From Aggregatilinea lenta (GTDB taxonomy: Bacteria; Chloroflexota; Anaerolineae; Aggregatilineales; Aggregatilineaceae): a DNA stretch of 64,000 nt. The position numbers were made by a program, and so were the translations under genes. Shown in pieces: positions 44,210-52,629 of this stretch. Numbering within the stretch: the first letter of the stretch is position 1; each line of letters begins with the position of its first letter. Below the pieces are notes generated by a model. That model was not told the origin of the DNA. It ran no database searches and was given only the letters and a program-made list of their open reading frames with translations. The stretch lies in contig NZ_BFCB01000002.1 in NCBI RefSeq assembly GCF_003569045.1, positions 372,001-436,000 of the forward strand, given 5' to 3'.

Positions 44210-45244
44210 ATGGCTCCCGTCGTGCGCCTGAGAGATCTCAAGAAGACGTTTCGCGTCAAACGTAAGCAGCCCGGCCTGCGTGGCAGTATGCGCGCGCTGA
44301 TCGACGCCGACTGGCAGACGGTCGAGGCGGTCAAGGGCATTTCGCTTGAATTGGAAGAAGGCGAACTGCTGGCATTCATCGGGCCGAACGGCGCGGGCAA
44401 GAGCACTACGATCAAGATGCTGACGGGCATCCTGCATCCCTCCAGCGGCGAGGCGCAGGTGTTGGGTTACGTGCCGTGGAAGCAGCGCCGCGCGCTGTCG
44501 TACGAGATCGGCAGCATCTTCGGGCAGAAGCCGCAGTTGTGGTATCACCTGCCGCCCGTGGACACGTTCGAGCTGTTTTCGCACATCTACGAAATGGACC
44601 CGGCGGTCTTTCAGCGGCGCAAAGGCTTTCTGATCGAGGCGCTGGGGCTGGAAGACCTGCTGCACACGTCGGTGCGCAAGCTGAGCCTGGGCCAGCGCAT
44701 GCGCTGCGAGATCGCGGCCAGCCTGCTGCACGGCCCACGCATTCTGTTTCTCGACGAGCCAACCATCGGGCTAGACGTGGTCGCCAAGCAGAACCTGCGC
44801 GAAGCGATCCGCACCCTGCACGACGAGGAAAACCTGACGATCTTCCTGACCAGCCACAACGCGGGTGATGTCGAAAGCCTGTGTAAACGCGTCATCGTGA
44901 TCAACCACGGGCAGGTGATCTTCGACGACCGCACCAGCGCGCTCAAGCGGCGCTTCCTGCGGCGCAAGATCGTCGGCGTGCGCTTCGGGCAGCCGCTGCC
45001 CGATGATTTTTCGGTGCGCAACGCCACGCTGCTCAAGCGCGGGACGTGGGGCGTCAAGCTGGAACTGGACACGCACGTCCGCCCGGTGGACGATTTGATC
45101 GGCGCGCTGATGCGGTACGCGCCTGTGGTCGATCTCACGGTAGAAGATCCGCCGATGGAAGAGATCATCCGCGAGATCTATCTTGCCGAGAGCGCCGTCA
45201 CGGTCGAGCACGACGCCGACCCTGTGCCGGGCGGTGACGTATGA
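44210..45244 (+). CDS. ABC-2 type exporter, ATP-binding subunit (COG4586-like)
   Basis: The 344-residue protein has Walker A IGPNGAGKSTTIKML, Q-loop GSIFGQKPQLWYHLP, signature LSLGQRMRCE, Walker B ILFLDEPTIGLD and H-loop TSHNAGD. The early CDLKK-like start and VKGISLELEEGE before the Walker A resemble the NodI/NatA branch paired with two six-TM permeases. GGAGGG precedes ATG 44210. It overlaps the first permease gene by 4 bases, and the three genes form one operon. Confidence 0.93.
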   Translation: MAPVVRLRDLKKTFRVKRKQPGLRGSMRALIDADWQTVEAVKGISLELEEGELLAFIGPNGAGKSTTIKMLTGILHPSSGEAQVLGYVPWKQRRALSYEIGSIFGQKPQLWYHLPPVDTFELFSHIYEMDPAVFQRRKGFLIEALGLEDLLHTSVRKLSLGQRMRCEIAASLLHGPRILFLDEPTIGLDVVAKQNLREAIRTLHDEENLTIFLTSHNAGDVESLCKRVIVINHGQVIFDDRTSALKRRFLRRKIVGVRFGQPLPDDFSVRNATLLKRGTWGVKLELDTHVRPVDDLIGALMRYAPVVDLTVEDPPMEEIIREIYLAESAVTVEHDADPVPGGDV

Positions 45245-46080
45245 GCGCGATTTCTGTTCCCCAACAGCGAGGCCAACCGCGCGCCCAGATCGGCAAGTAC
45301 GCCGCGATCATGCGCATCAACATGCAGAACAGCGTCGCGTACGCCTGGGACGCGGCGGGCCAGGGCATCTTCATCGTGCTGTTCATTTTCATCTTCTCGC
45401 AGCTCTGGCGCGCAACCTTCGCCGCACAGGACGCGACGGTAATCGGGGGACTGACGCTCAACCAGACGCTGTGGTATTTCGTGTGGGCGGAGCTAATTGA
45501 GCTGACGAAGATCCGCGTGTCGTTCACCATTCAGGACGAAGTGAAGGACGGCAGTCTGGCCTACACACTGGGCCGCCCGTACAACTACGTGCTCTATCAC
45601 CTGTTTTCGGGCCTGGGTGCGGTCGGCATCCGCATGATCGTGGTGCTGGTGTTTGGGGCAGCCATCGCGCTGACGCAGGTCGGCCCGCTGCACACCTTCC
45701 GGCTGGAGACGCTGCCCGCCGTGCTGCTCATCACGCTGTTCGCATTCCTGCTGGATTTCTGCTTCAGCGCGGGGATCGGGCTGCTGGCGTTCTTCTTCGA
45801 GGACACGTCCGCCTTCCGCCTGATCTACCAGAAGATCAACTTCGTGCTGGGCGGGCTGCTGCTGCCGGTGGACCTGCTGCCGGACGCGGTGCAGTCGGTG
45901 GCGCGCGTGCTGCCCTTCAACCTGATCCTGTACGGGCCGTCGAAGCTGCTCGTCGCGTGGGACTCGGCGCAGTTCGCGCAGATCCTCGCCTTGCAGATCG
46001 TCTGGCTGGCCGTGCTGGCGAGCGGCGTCGCGCTGCTGTTCCGCTTCGGCGCGCGCCGCGTGAGCATCAACGGAGGCTGA
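45241..46080 (+). CDS. ABC-2 exporter permease 1
   Basis: The 279-residue protein has six hydrophobic segments and matches the ABC-2 family pfam06182 type: MRINMQNSVAYAWDAAGQGI, a cytosolic loop with GSLAYTLGRPYNYVLYH, and LGGLLLPVDLLPDAVQSVAR. It pairs with the second permease to form the membrane channel. The substrate is unknown; related systems have been linked to export of small hydrophobic compounds. Its start overlaps the ATPase stop. Confidence 0.9.
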   Translation: MSAISVPQQRGQPRAQIGKYAAIMRINMQNSVAYAWDAAGQGIFIVLFIFIFSQLWRATFAAQDATVIGGLTLNQTLWYFVWAELIELTKIRVSFTIQDEVKDGSLAYTLGRPYNYVLYHLFSGLGAVGIRMIVVLVFGAAIALTQVGPLHTFRLETLPAVLLITLFAFLLDFCFSAGIGLLAFFFEDTSAFRLIYQKINFVLGGLLLPVDLLPDAVQSVARVLPFNLILYGPSKLLVAWDSAQFAQILALQIVWLAVLASGVALLFRFGARRVSINGG

Positions 46081-46081
46081 G

Positions 46082-46876
46082 ATGGCACGCGTCCTGAACG
46101 AGATCGGCTTCGTGCTGCATATGATCAAGCTCAATCTGGCCGGGATCATGGAATATCGCGCCAGCTTCGTGATGCAGGCCGTTGGCATGTTCATCAACAA
46201 CGGGATCTACTTCGTGTTCTGGCTGCTGTTCTTCGACCGCTTTCAGGAGATTCGCGGCTACGAGATCGAGCAGATTTACCTGCTGTTCGCGATCATCACG
46301 CTGGGCTGGGGGCTGGCTTTCACTACGGCGGGCAACGCGCCGCAGGTCGCCGGGCTGATCGCGCAGGGGCGGCTCGACTATTACCTGACCCTGCCCCGCC
46401 CGGTGATCCTGCACCTGCTGTTCAGCCGTATGGACGCGTTTTCGATGGGCGATCTCACATTCGGCGTGGTCGCCTACCTGCTGACGGGCCGCTACGATCC
46501 GCTCTCAATCGCGCTATTTCTGCTGTGCACGGTGTTCGCGGCGGTGATCTTCATCTGCTTCCGCGCAACGGCGGGCTGCCTGTCGTTTTTCGTCGGCAAC
46601 GCGACGCAGTGGGCCGGTCACCTGTCGCAAATGATGGTTACGTTTTCGCTGTATCCGATGGGGCTGTTCCAGGGCACGATGCGGCTGGTGCTGTATACGC
46701 TGATCCCGGCAGGCTTCGTCGGGGCGGTGCCAGTCGAGATCGTGGAGACGCACAATCCCGCGCTGGTCGGGGCACTGGCGGGCGCCGCCCTGGTAAGCGC
46801 GGCGGTGCTGGTGCTCGTGTTCCGGCTGGGACTGCGACGCTACGAGAGCGGCAGCGCGATCAATGTGAATATTTGA
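46082..46876 (+). CDS. ABC-2 exporter permease 2
   Basis: The 264-residue protein has six hydrophobic segments and is homologous in layout to permease 1 (MEYRASFVMQAVGMFINNGI, GRLDYYLTLPRPVILHLLFS, LIPAGFVGAVPVEIV). ATG 46082 begins one base after the previous stop, behind an AACGGAGGCTGAG ribosome site inside the upstream gene, so translation is coupled. Confidence 0.9.
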   Translation: MARVLNEIGFVLHMIKLNLAGIMEYRASFVMQAVGMFINNGIYFVFWLLFFDRFQEIRGYEIEQIYLLFAIITLGWGLAFTTAGNAPQVAGLIAQGRLDYYLTLPRPVILHLLFSRMDAFSMGDLTFGVVAYLLTGRYDPLSIALFLLCTVFAAVIFICFRATAGCLSFFVGNATQWAGHLSQMMVTFSLYPMGLFQGTMRLVLYTLIPAGFVGAVPVEIVETHNPALVGALAGAALVSAAVLVLVFRLGLRRYESGSAINVNI

Positions 46877-46905
46877 GGAGCAGCGTGAGCGGAAGCGTGC
46901 TTTTT

Positions 46906-46991
46906 GTAGGGGCGTATTGCAATACGCCCCTACGGTCTGCGCCTGCGCACAGGCTCCTGGGGAGGTAGAAAACGGGCGGACCGCCCCTACG
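46906..46991. repeat. Two B-type palindromes
   Basis: GTAGGGGCGTATTGCAATAC plus GCCCCTAC (46906-46933) is a nearly perfect palindrome. A shorter ACGGGCGGACCGCCCCTAC unit follows at 46973-46990. Confidence 0.8.
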
Positions 46992-47071
46992 GATCAAAAA
47001 ACGCACCGCGTGGGAAGATTGCGCGATACGTTTTTGTTTTGGCTGAAAACTGACGGCTGATCACTGACCGC

Positions 47072-48274
47072 TTACAGGCACTTCCCCACCGTCTGGCAAA
47101 GCTGCGTGAGGTGCAGGCGGTCGTGCTGGGCGGTGAAATTCGCCATTTCCAGCAGCGTCGTCGGGCCGAAGATGCTGTGCCGCGCCGGGCGATCCCAGGC
47201 GCCGGCGGGCAGCGCCGCAAGGAAGTCGAGCGTGATCTGGCGCTCGGCGGCGAAGGCCAGCGCGACGGTCCAGCCGTTCGGCGGGCAGGTGCGTGTCGCG
47301 GGACCGGGCGGCGGGTTCGGATCGGCCAGGAACGGGTTCGCCTCGCGTGCGATGGTTTCCAGCCGGGCGCGCTGCACGAGGCGCTCGCTTTCTTCCAGGT
47401 GATACAACACCTCGACCGGAGACCATTCGTCGGGGTCCGGGCGCATGTGCCACACGTGTGGCGGAACGTCGCGCGCCGCGCCGAGAATGGCCGCGATGTT
47501 CCCCGTCAGGCGCGGCGCGATCTGGTCGGGCGTCAGCGGGCGCGGCGTCAGGGAGCGCAGCCAGCCCTCGTTCTGGATCAGCCGCGCGAAGTCTTCCAGC
47601 GTGCCGATTCCATCCGGCGCGACGGGCGGGACTGTCACCGGCTCGCCTGCCGTCGGTGCCCAGAACGTATTCAATCCGGCCCGCCACGCGGGCGTGATGT
47701 CGTTGTCCCAGTCGTCACCGATCATGATCGCTTCGTCCGACTGCACGCCGATCCGCGCCAGAATCTCCTCGTAATATTCGGGGTGTGGCTTGCAAAAGTG
47801 CATGTTTTCGAGCGTAGTCACCAGCGCGAACGGGATCACGTCGATAGGCAGGCCCGCCCACGCCAGCCGCTGCTCGATAGCGACACGCGGGAAGAACGGG
47901 TTGGTGGCGACCACCACCTGATAGCCCTCACCTATCAGCCACTCGACCATGCCGCGCACGAACGGGCGCTCGGTCGTGTGCGAGCGCAGGCCGGGAAACA
48001 CGGCCCGGTAGAACTCGGTCACGGGCACGTCGAAGCCTTCACGGCCCGTTGGCAGGTAAGGCGCGATCGTCTCGTAGAACGCTTCCTCGTTAGTCCGCAG
48101 CGGGTCCTGCTTGTGAGCTACGGCCTGCGTGGCGCGCATCAGACCCTGCATGACTTCCGGCGGGAAGGACTGGCCCAGCGACTGCGACAGCAAGCCGAGA
48201 TAGGCCTTGATGAACGTCTCGGTGGGATTGCCCAGCAGCGTATCGTCCAGATCGAGCAGCACAGCTTTGATCAT
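47072..48274 (-). CDS. HAD-superfamily hydrolase fused to a DinB-like domain
   Basis: Residues 1-235 are a HAD hydrolase: LLDLDDTLLGN (motif I nucleophile Asp), VVVATNPFF (motif II), KPHPEYYEEIL (motif III Lys) and MIGDDWDNDI (motif IV). After a short linker, residues about 245-400 follow a DinB four-helix pattern (WSPVEVLYHLEESERLVQRA; late FTAQHDRLHLTQL). The fusion is in one frame without a stop. The HAD part should dephosphorylate a small metabolite; the DinB part may bind metal. It follows the 114-residue Cys-rich gene after only 3 bases. Confidence 0.85.
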   Translation of the reverse strand: MIKAVLLDLDDTLLGNPTETFIKAYLGLLSQSLGQSFPPEVMQGLMRATQAVAHKQDPLRTNEEAFYETIAPYLPTGREGFDVPVTEFYRAVFPGLRSHTTERPFVRGMVEWLIGEGYQVVVATNPFFPRVAIEQRLAWAGLPIDVIPFALVTTLENMHFCKPHPEYYEEILARIGVQSDEAIMIGDDWDNDITPAWRAGLNTFWAPTAGEPVTVPPVAPDGIGTLEDFARLIQNEGWLRSLTPRPLTPDQIAPRLTGNIAAILGAARDVPPHVWHMRPDPDEWSPVEVLYHLEESERLVQRARLETIAREANPFLADPNPPPGPATRTCPPNGWTVALAFAAERQITLDFLAALPAGAWDRPARHSIFGPTTLLEMANFTAQHDRLHLTQLCQTVGKCL

Positions 48275-48277
48275 GAC

Positions 48278-48622
48278 TTATCCTAGCGCGTCCTTGAACA
48301 GTTTCAGGCCCGGGTTTTCTTCGGCACAGAGCGGGCAGCCCGTATAGGGATCTTCAATGGGGATGTCGTGCTTCTCGCACCACGCCTTCACGTCCAACTG
48401 GCGCTTGAAGCCCATCAGCTTGGGGCGGATGGTCAGCTTCAGGCGCAGGTTGGGGCTGGCGTTCGCCAACAGGATGTCCGGCACAGGGCAGCGCGCGCAG
48501 TCGCGGGGCTGCCAGGGCGCGGAATCGGGATTATCCGCCACGAGGCGGCACTCTTCCGTCTCGCGTCCACGGTGGTAGTTGGCGTAATAGTAGGGGCACT
48601 CTTTGCCCGCAGGAGTCCGCAT
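48278..48622 (-). CDS. Cys-rich small protein, probable zinc-ribbon, 114 aa
   Basis: Family not recognised. Eight Cys are spread as Cys9 (ECPYYY), EEC, CARC, the lone WCEKH and CPLCAEEN; with conserved His residues they could bind one or two zinc ions or an Fe-S cluster. There is no signal or TM segment. ATG 48622 follows AAGGAAAA; the longer frame to 48700 has no ribosome site. It is 3 bases from the HAD-DinB gene, so the two are probably one operon. Confidence 0.7.
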   Translation of the reverse strand: MRTPAGKECPYYYANYHRGRETEECRLVADNPDSAPWQPRDCARCPVPDILLANASPNLRLKLTIRPKLMGFKRQLDVKAWCEKHDIPIEDPYTGCPLCAEENPGLKLFKDALG

Positions 48623-48678
48623 GCTCGATTTTTCCTTGTACGCGGCGGCCTGCGCGCCGGGGCGTGCAGACAGCGCCA

Positions 48679-48712
48679 ACAAACAAGCCGGACAGGGCAC
48701 CCAATCCGGCTT
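48679..48712 (-). terminator. Terminator of efp
   Basis: On the minus strand AAGCCGGA and TCCGGCTT flank a 12-base loop, followed by GTTTGTT, 31 bases after the efp stop. Confidence 0.7.
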
Positions 48713-48743
48713 GATCGTCCTTGAGGGGACAGCGGCGGCTCGG

Positions 48744-49301
48744 CTAGACGCGCGTGATGTACGAGCCGTCGCGGGTGTCGATCCGAATCGTGTCGCCCAC
48801 GTTGACGAACAGCGGCACGGTCACTTGCAGGCCGGTTTCGGTGGTGACTTTCTTGGTCGCGCCGGTCGCGGTGTCGCCTGCGACTGCCATTTCCGCGTCC
48901 GCGATCTTATGCTCGACCGAAGTCGGCAGTTCGTAGTCCAGAAATTCGCCTTCGTACTGGAGCAGCTTCAGGAGGGTGTTTTCCTTCAGATACAGGAAAC
49001 TGTCGCCAAACACGTCCTTGCGAAGCTGCGGCTGCTCGTACGTCTCGATGTCCATAAAGTTCAGGAACTCACCGTCGTCGAACAGGTACTCGACCTGGAT
49101 GGTGTCGATGTGAATATCCTTCACGCGGTCGCCCGACGTGAAGGTCGTTTCAAACTGCGAGTTCGTGCGCAGGTTGCGGACCTGCACCCGGATCGTCGCA
49201 TTGCCGCGCCCGGTTTTAATGTGTTGGTAGTCCAGCACTTTGTACAGCTCACCGTCAAGGGTGAAGTTGGTGCCTTTGCGAAGTTGATTTACGTCAATCA
49301 T
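48744..49301 (-). CDS. efp: Elongation factor P with Arg at the loop tip
   Basis: The 185-residue protein has all three EF-P domains (N-terminal KOW-like, two OB domains; C-terminus TVPLFVNVGDTIRIDTRDGSY). EF-P relieves ribosome stalling at polyproline. The beta3-beta4 loop reads KTGRGNA, placing Arg32 where E. coli has the modified Lys34; proteobacterial Arg32-type EF-P is rhamnosylated by EarP. No modification enzyme is in the window. It is monocistronic, with its own terminator. Confidence 0.96.
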   Translation of the reverse strand: MIDVNQLRKGTNFTLDGELYKVLDYQHIKTGRGNATIRVQVRNLRTNSQFETTFTSGDRVKDIHIDTIQVEYLFDDGEFLNFMDIETYEQPQLRKDVFGDSFLYLKENTLLKLLQYEGEFLDYELPTSVEHKIADAEMAVAGDTATGATKKVTTETGLQVTVPLFVNVGDTIRIDTRDGSYITRV

Positions 49302-49425
49302 TGAATGAGTCGATCCTTGTCACTCTCACGCAGGAATTGCCAGGATTGGCCTGCACACGGAATTATACCAAGAAACGCGCGCCACATGAACGGCAAATAG
49401 GCAACTGTCGCCGGGAACCCGTCGC

Positions 49426-52239
49426 CTACTCCTTGCCGTCGATCCACTGCGCGGCGGTGCGCGGCAGGTCGCCCAGCAGCCCGCGCCGGACCGTACACGC
49501 AGGCAGGCTGTCAAGAAACGCCTGCCCGTAGCGCTTGGTGATGACGCGGTTGTCGAACAGCACCACGACGCCCCGGTCGAGTTTGGTGCGGATCAGCCGC
49601 CCGAAGCCCTGCCGGAAGCGCAGGATCGCGTCCGGCACGGCGTACTGCATGAAGCTGTTCTCGTACAACTCCGAGCGCGCGGCGAAGATCGGGTCGGACG
49701 GGACCTGAAACGGCAGCCGCACGATCGCCAGCGCGCTGAGGTCGTCGCCGGGGATGTCCACGCCCTCCCAGAACGAACGCGTGCCCAGCAGCACCGAGCG
49801 CTCGGTATTCTTGAAGCCCTCCACGAGCTGCTGGCGGCTGGTTCCGTCGCTCTGGTCGAAGACGGTGATGTTCCCCAGCGCCAGCCGGGGCGCGATGGCC
49901 TGCGCGGTCTGCCGGAGCTGCGAATAGCTGGTGAACAGGGCCAACAGCCGCCCGTTGGTCGCCGCCGCCAGCTCGATCAGGCCGCGTTCGACCGCGCGCT
50001 GGTAGTCGTCGCGGCGCTCCGGGCCGGGCATATCGGTCGGGATGTAAACTAGCGTATTCGCCTCGTAGTCGAACGGCGAGCCAACCACCGCCTCATCCAC
50101 CTCATAGGTGTGCAGCCGGTCGCGCATGTAGTCGAACGATCCGCCCGTGCGCAGCGTCGCGCTGGTCAGCACGACCGTCTCCTTCGGCCCCCACAGGTAT
50201 TCGTCCAGCAGCGGCCCCACATTGAGCGGCGCGCTCTGCACCAGCAGGCGCTCGCGGTCCTGGTCCACCTGCACCCAGTAGATCATGTTTTCATCCGGCT
50301 CGGTCGTGAACGACTCCAGTTGGCGATGGATCGCGCCCAGGTGCCGCGAGGCCGCCTGCACGCTCGACAGCACGTCATCGAAGTCCAGCACGTCGAACTC
50401 GCGCAGGTCGCTCAGCCCACGCGAAAGGCGATCCATCGCCCGCGCAATCGTCGCAGTGAACTCGCTGAGCACCTCCCACGCTTCCTGTACGTGCGCCCAG
50501 CCGGAGCGCTGGCGGAGCTGCGCCGTGACGCGCACCTGGATCGAGAACTCGCTGCCGCGCAGGGTCCCCGCCTCGTCCAGAAAGGCATACAGCGTGTCGA
50601 AATAGCGCTCGACGTGGTGGCCCATCGCCTGCACGGCGCTGGTCACCACCTGCACGAAGCTCTCCAACTGCTTGTAGTGCACGTCCGGCACGCTGCCGCG
50701 CGTGCTGCGGATCACGTCGCCCAGCAGTCCGCGCCGCATGTCGCCCAGGTCCGCGATCTGGCGCAGGAACGTCACTTTGTTGATCTGGAACGACAGGCCG
50801 TTGGTGGTGGCGTCTTCCAAGTGGTGCGCCTCGTCCACGATCAGATAGCGGTAATCGGGCAGCACGCGGTTGCCGCTCTGCACGTCGGAGAGCAGCAGCG
50901 CGTGGTTGACGACCAGGATGTGCGCCGATTCCGCCGCACGGCGCGCCTTGTAGAACGGGCACGCCCCGCCCATCTGCGTGCTGCAGCGGCCCATCGTGCA
51001 GCCCTCGTCCTCCGCGCTCAGACGCGACCAGACAACGTTTTCCTCGAAGCCGCGCAGGGAGATCTCTTCCTTGTCTCCGCTGGACGATTCCAGCAGCCAC
51101 ACCAGGATCTTCGCCAGCACGCGCAGCTCCCCGATCGAGGTCGGCGTGCGGCGGCGCAGCGTCAGCAGGCGGCGCGGGCACAGGTAGTGGCTGCGGCCCT
51201 TGGCGACCGCCGCGCGCAGCGGTATGTCCAGCGTGCGCGCCAGCAGCGGCAGGTCCTTTTCGATGAGCTGATCCTGCAAGTTCAGCGTCGCAGTGCTGAT
51301 CACGACGCGCTCGTCGTTAACCATCGCCCAGAACGCCGCCGGGACGAGGTAAGCCAGACTCTTGCCAACGCCTGTCGGCGCTTCGATCATCAGGTGGCGG
51401 CCCTGGTTGAAGGCTTCCGTCACGAGGCGCAGCATCTCGGCCTGCTCCGGGCGGTGCTCGTAATTCGGATAGGCCCCGGCCATCACGCCTTCCGGCTCGA
51501 CGACTCTCGCCATGGCCGCCGGGTTCAGCTTCTCCGGCTCCATCTTGGGATGCAGCTTGGGCCAGTCGGTGTGATCCGGGTCGAACAGACTGTGCTCGGC
51601 CACCGTGGACTTTTTGCCGCGCTGCCCCGGATCGGTGAAGGCCGTGCGCGAGCGCTCCTGAAACGCCGCCGTGAACACGGGCCGCGCGCTCCATTCCAGC
51701 TCGCGCGCCGCGTTGACGATCTCTTCGAGCGTTTCCAGCGGCAGGTTGAGGATGCGCTCCCACAGCGCCCAATACAGCCGCCCGGTGGCGATGGCGTCGT
51801 CCAGCGCGCGGTGGGCGTGCTCCAATTCGAGGCCCAGCTCGCCGGTCAGGTGCGTGAGGTTGTAGCGCGCGATCGTCGGCAGCATCACCGAGGCCAGATC
51901 GTAGGTATCGATCGGCAGATTGTTTAGCCCCACCCCATAGCGCGCCAGGAAGCCCAGGTCGAAATCGACGCGGTGGCCCACCACCGGGCTGCTGCCGATG
52001 AAGTGGCGCAGATCCGGCAGCACCTGGCGGATGTGCGGCGCGTTGATCAGGTCGTCGGTCTTGATCGCGGTGATGGCGGTCACCCGTTCGGGCACGGCGC
52101 GTCCGGGGTTGATGAGGGTGTGGTAGGTTTCGAGCACCTGCCCGTCCTGAAACCGGGCCGCGCCGATTTCGATAATATCGTCTTCATCTTTGTTCAGGCC
52201 CGTGGTTTCCAGGTCGAGAGCGACGAGTACATCGCGCAT
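49426..52239 (-). CDS. dinG: DinG-family ATP-dependent DNA helicase with N-terminal DEDDh exonuclease
   Basis: The 937-residue protein has a 3'-5' exonuclease domain (about 1-175; VALDLETTGLN, GHRVDFDLGFLARYG, HAHRALDDAIATG). An XPD/DinG helicase follows: Walker A EAPTGVGKSLAYLVP, DEAH box VDEAHHLED, Fe-S cysteines YLCPRR, EGCTMGRC and GACPFYK, and motif VI GFGRLIRTKLDRG. Such exo-helicase fusions occur in Firmicutes and Chloroflexota. It probably acts in repair or R-loop removal. ATG 52239 follows GGAG at 6 nt; a TTG three bases upstream is an unlikely alternative. Confidence 0.95.
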   Translation of the reverse strand: MRDVLVALDLETTGLNKDEDDIIEIGAARFQDGQVLETYHTLINPGRAVPERVTAITAIKTDDLINAPHIRQVLPDLRHFIGSSPVVGHRVDFDLGFLARYGVGLNNLPIDTYDLASVMLPTIARYNLTHLTGELGLELEHAHRALDDAIATGRLYWALWERILNLPLETLEEIVNAARELEWSARPVFTAAFQERSRTAFTDPGQRGKKSTVAEHSLFDPDHTDWPKLHPKMEPEKLNPAAMARVVEPEGVMAGAYPNYEHRPEQAEMLRLVTEAFNQGRHLMIEAPTGVGKSLAYLVPAAFWAMVNDERVVISTATLNLQDQLIEKDLPLLARTLDIPLRAAVAKGRSHYLCPRRLLTLRRRTPTSIGELRVLAKILVWLLESSSGDKEEISLRGFEENVVWSRLSAEDEGCTMGRCSTQMGGACPFYKARRAAESAHILVVNHALLLSDVQSGNRVLPDYRYLIVDEAHHLEDATTNGLSFQINKVTFLRQIADLGDMRRGLLGDVIRSTRGSVPDVHYKQLESFVQVVTSAVQAMGHHVERYFDTLYAFLDEAGTLRGSEFSIQVRVTAQLRQRSGWAHVQEAWEVLSEFTATIARAMDRLSRGLSDLREFDVLDFDDVLSSVQAASRHLGAIHRQLESFTTEPDENMIYWVQVDQDRERLLVQSAPLNVGPLLDEYLWGPKETVVLTSATLRTGGSFDYMRDRLHTYEVDEAVVGSPFDYEANTLVYIPTDMPGPERRDDYQRAVERGLIELAAATNGRLLALFTSYSQLRQTAQAIAPRLALGNITVFDQSDGTSRQQLVEGFKNTERSVLLGTRSFWEGVDIPGDDLSALAIVRLPFQVPSDPIFAARSELYENSFMQYAVPDAILRFRQGFGRLIRTKLDRGVVVLFDNRVITKRYGQAFLDSLPACTVRRGLLGDLPRTAAQWIDGKE

Positions 52240-52242
52240 CAA

Positions 52243-52566
52243 ATACTCCGTTTCTTGAGGCGGGTCGGGCGGGTCGCAGAAGGCGCTATTGTACCACGCC
52301 CGTCAGCGTTTAGCGGCTCGCAGTTAGCGGTCAGGCAGAAGCGGAACGGCAAAGGCAAGGGACAAATCGGCGGGACATCTTGATCCAGATTCGCGCTTCG
52401 AGATGGATACAAAATGCCGGGCGGGTTTGTAACCTGCCCTGCCTTTTCCTTGCCCCGTCGCGTAGGGCGCGCTACATACGCCCCTACCAACCCGGCCAGC
52501 AGACGGTCTTTCCCCTTTCCAAGCCGGGTTGGCCGGGGGTGAGGTTTCTTTACTGCCCACGCACCA
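52243..52566. other. Intergenic gap with repeats, no gene
   Basis: Besides a composite A-B repeat the gap has AGTTAGCGGTCAGG-like and B-like (GGGCGGGTTTGTAACCTGCC, 52419-52438) units. No coding frame is convincing. Confidence 0.6.
52461..52546 (-). repeat. Composite A-B intergenic repeat, copy 5 (degenerate)
   Basis: In minus orientation the A half (52510-52546) retains the CCTCACCCCCGGCCAACC lead and a shortened palindrome. The B half is 52461-52487 (GTAGGGGCGTATGTAGCGCG on the minus strand). The spacer is 22 bases. Confidence 0.65.
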
Positions 52567-52601
52567 CAAAAAATCCCCGGCGCGGAACGCGCACCGGGGA
52601 T
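52567..52601 (-). terminator. Terminator of the tandem PstS-like gene
   Basis: On the minus strand ATCCCCGG-TGCGC pairs with GCGC-CGGGGAT, followed by six T. Confidence 0.88.
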
Positions 52602-52629
52602 CGGGAAAACGTGTGATGCGGCAGGCGTT

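Noticed and set aside
50110-51927. 605-codon plus-strand frame opposite dinG
   Set aside because: dinG shows complete helicase and exonuclease motifs; this frame has Arg/His/Gln-rich shadow composition.
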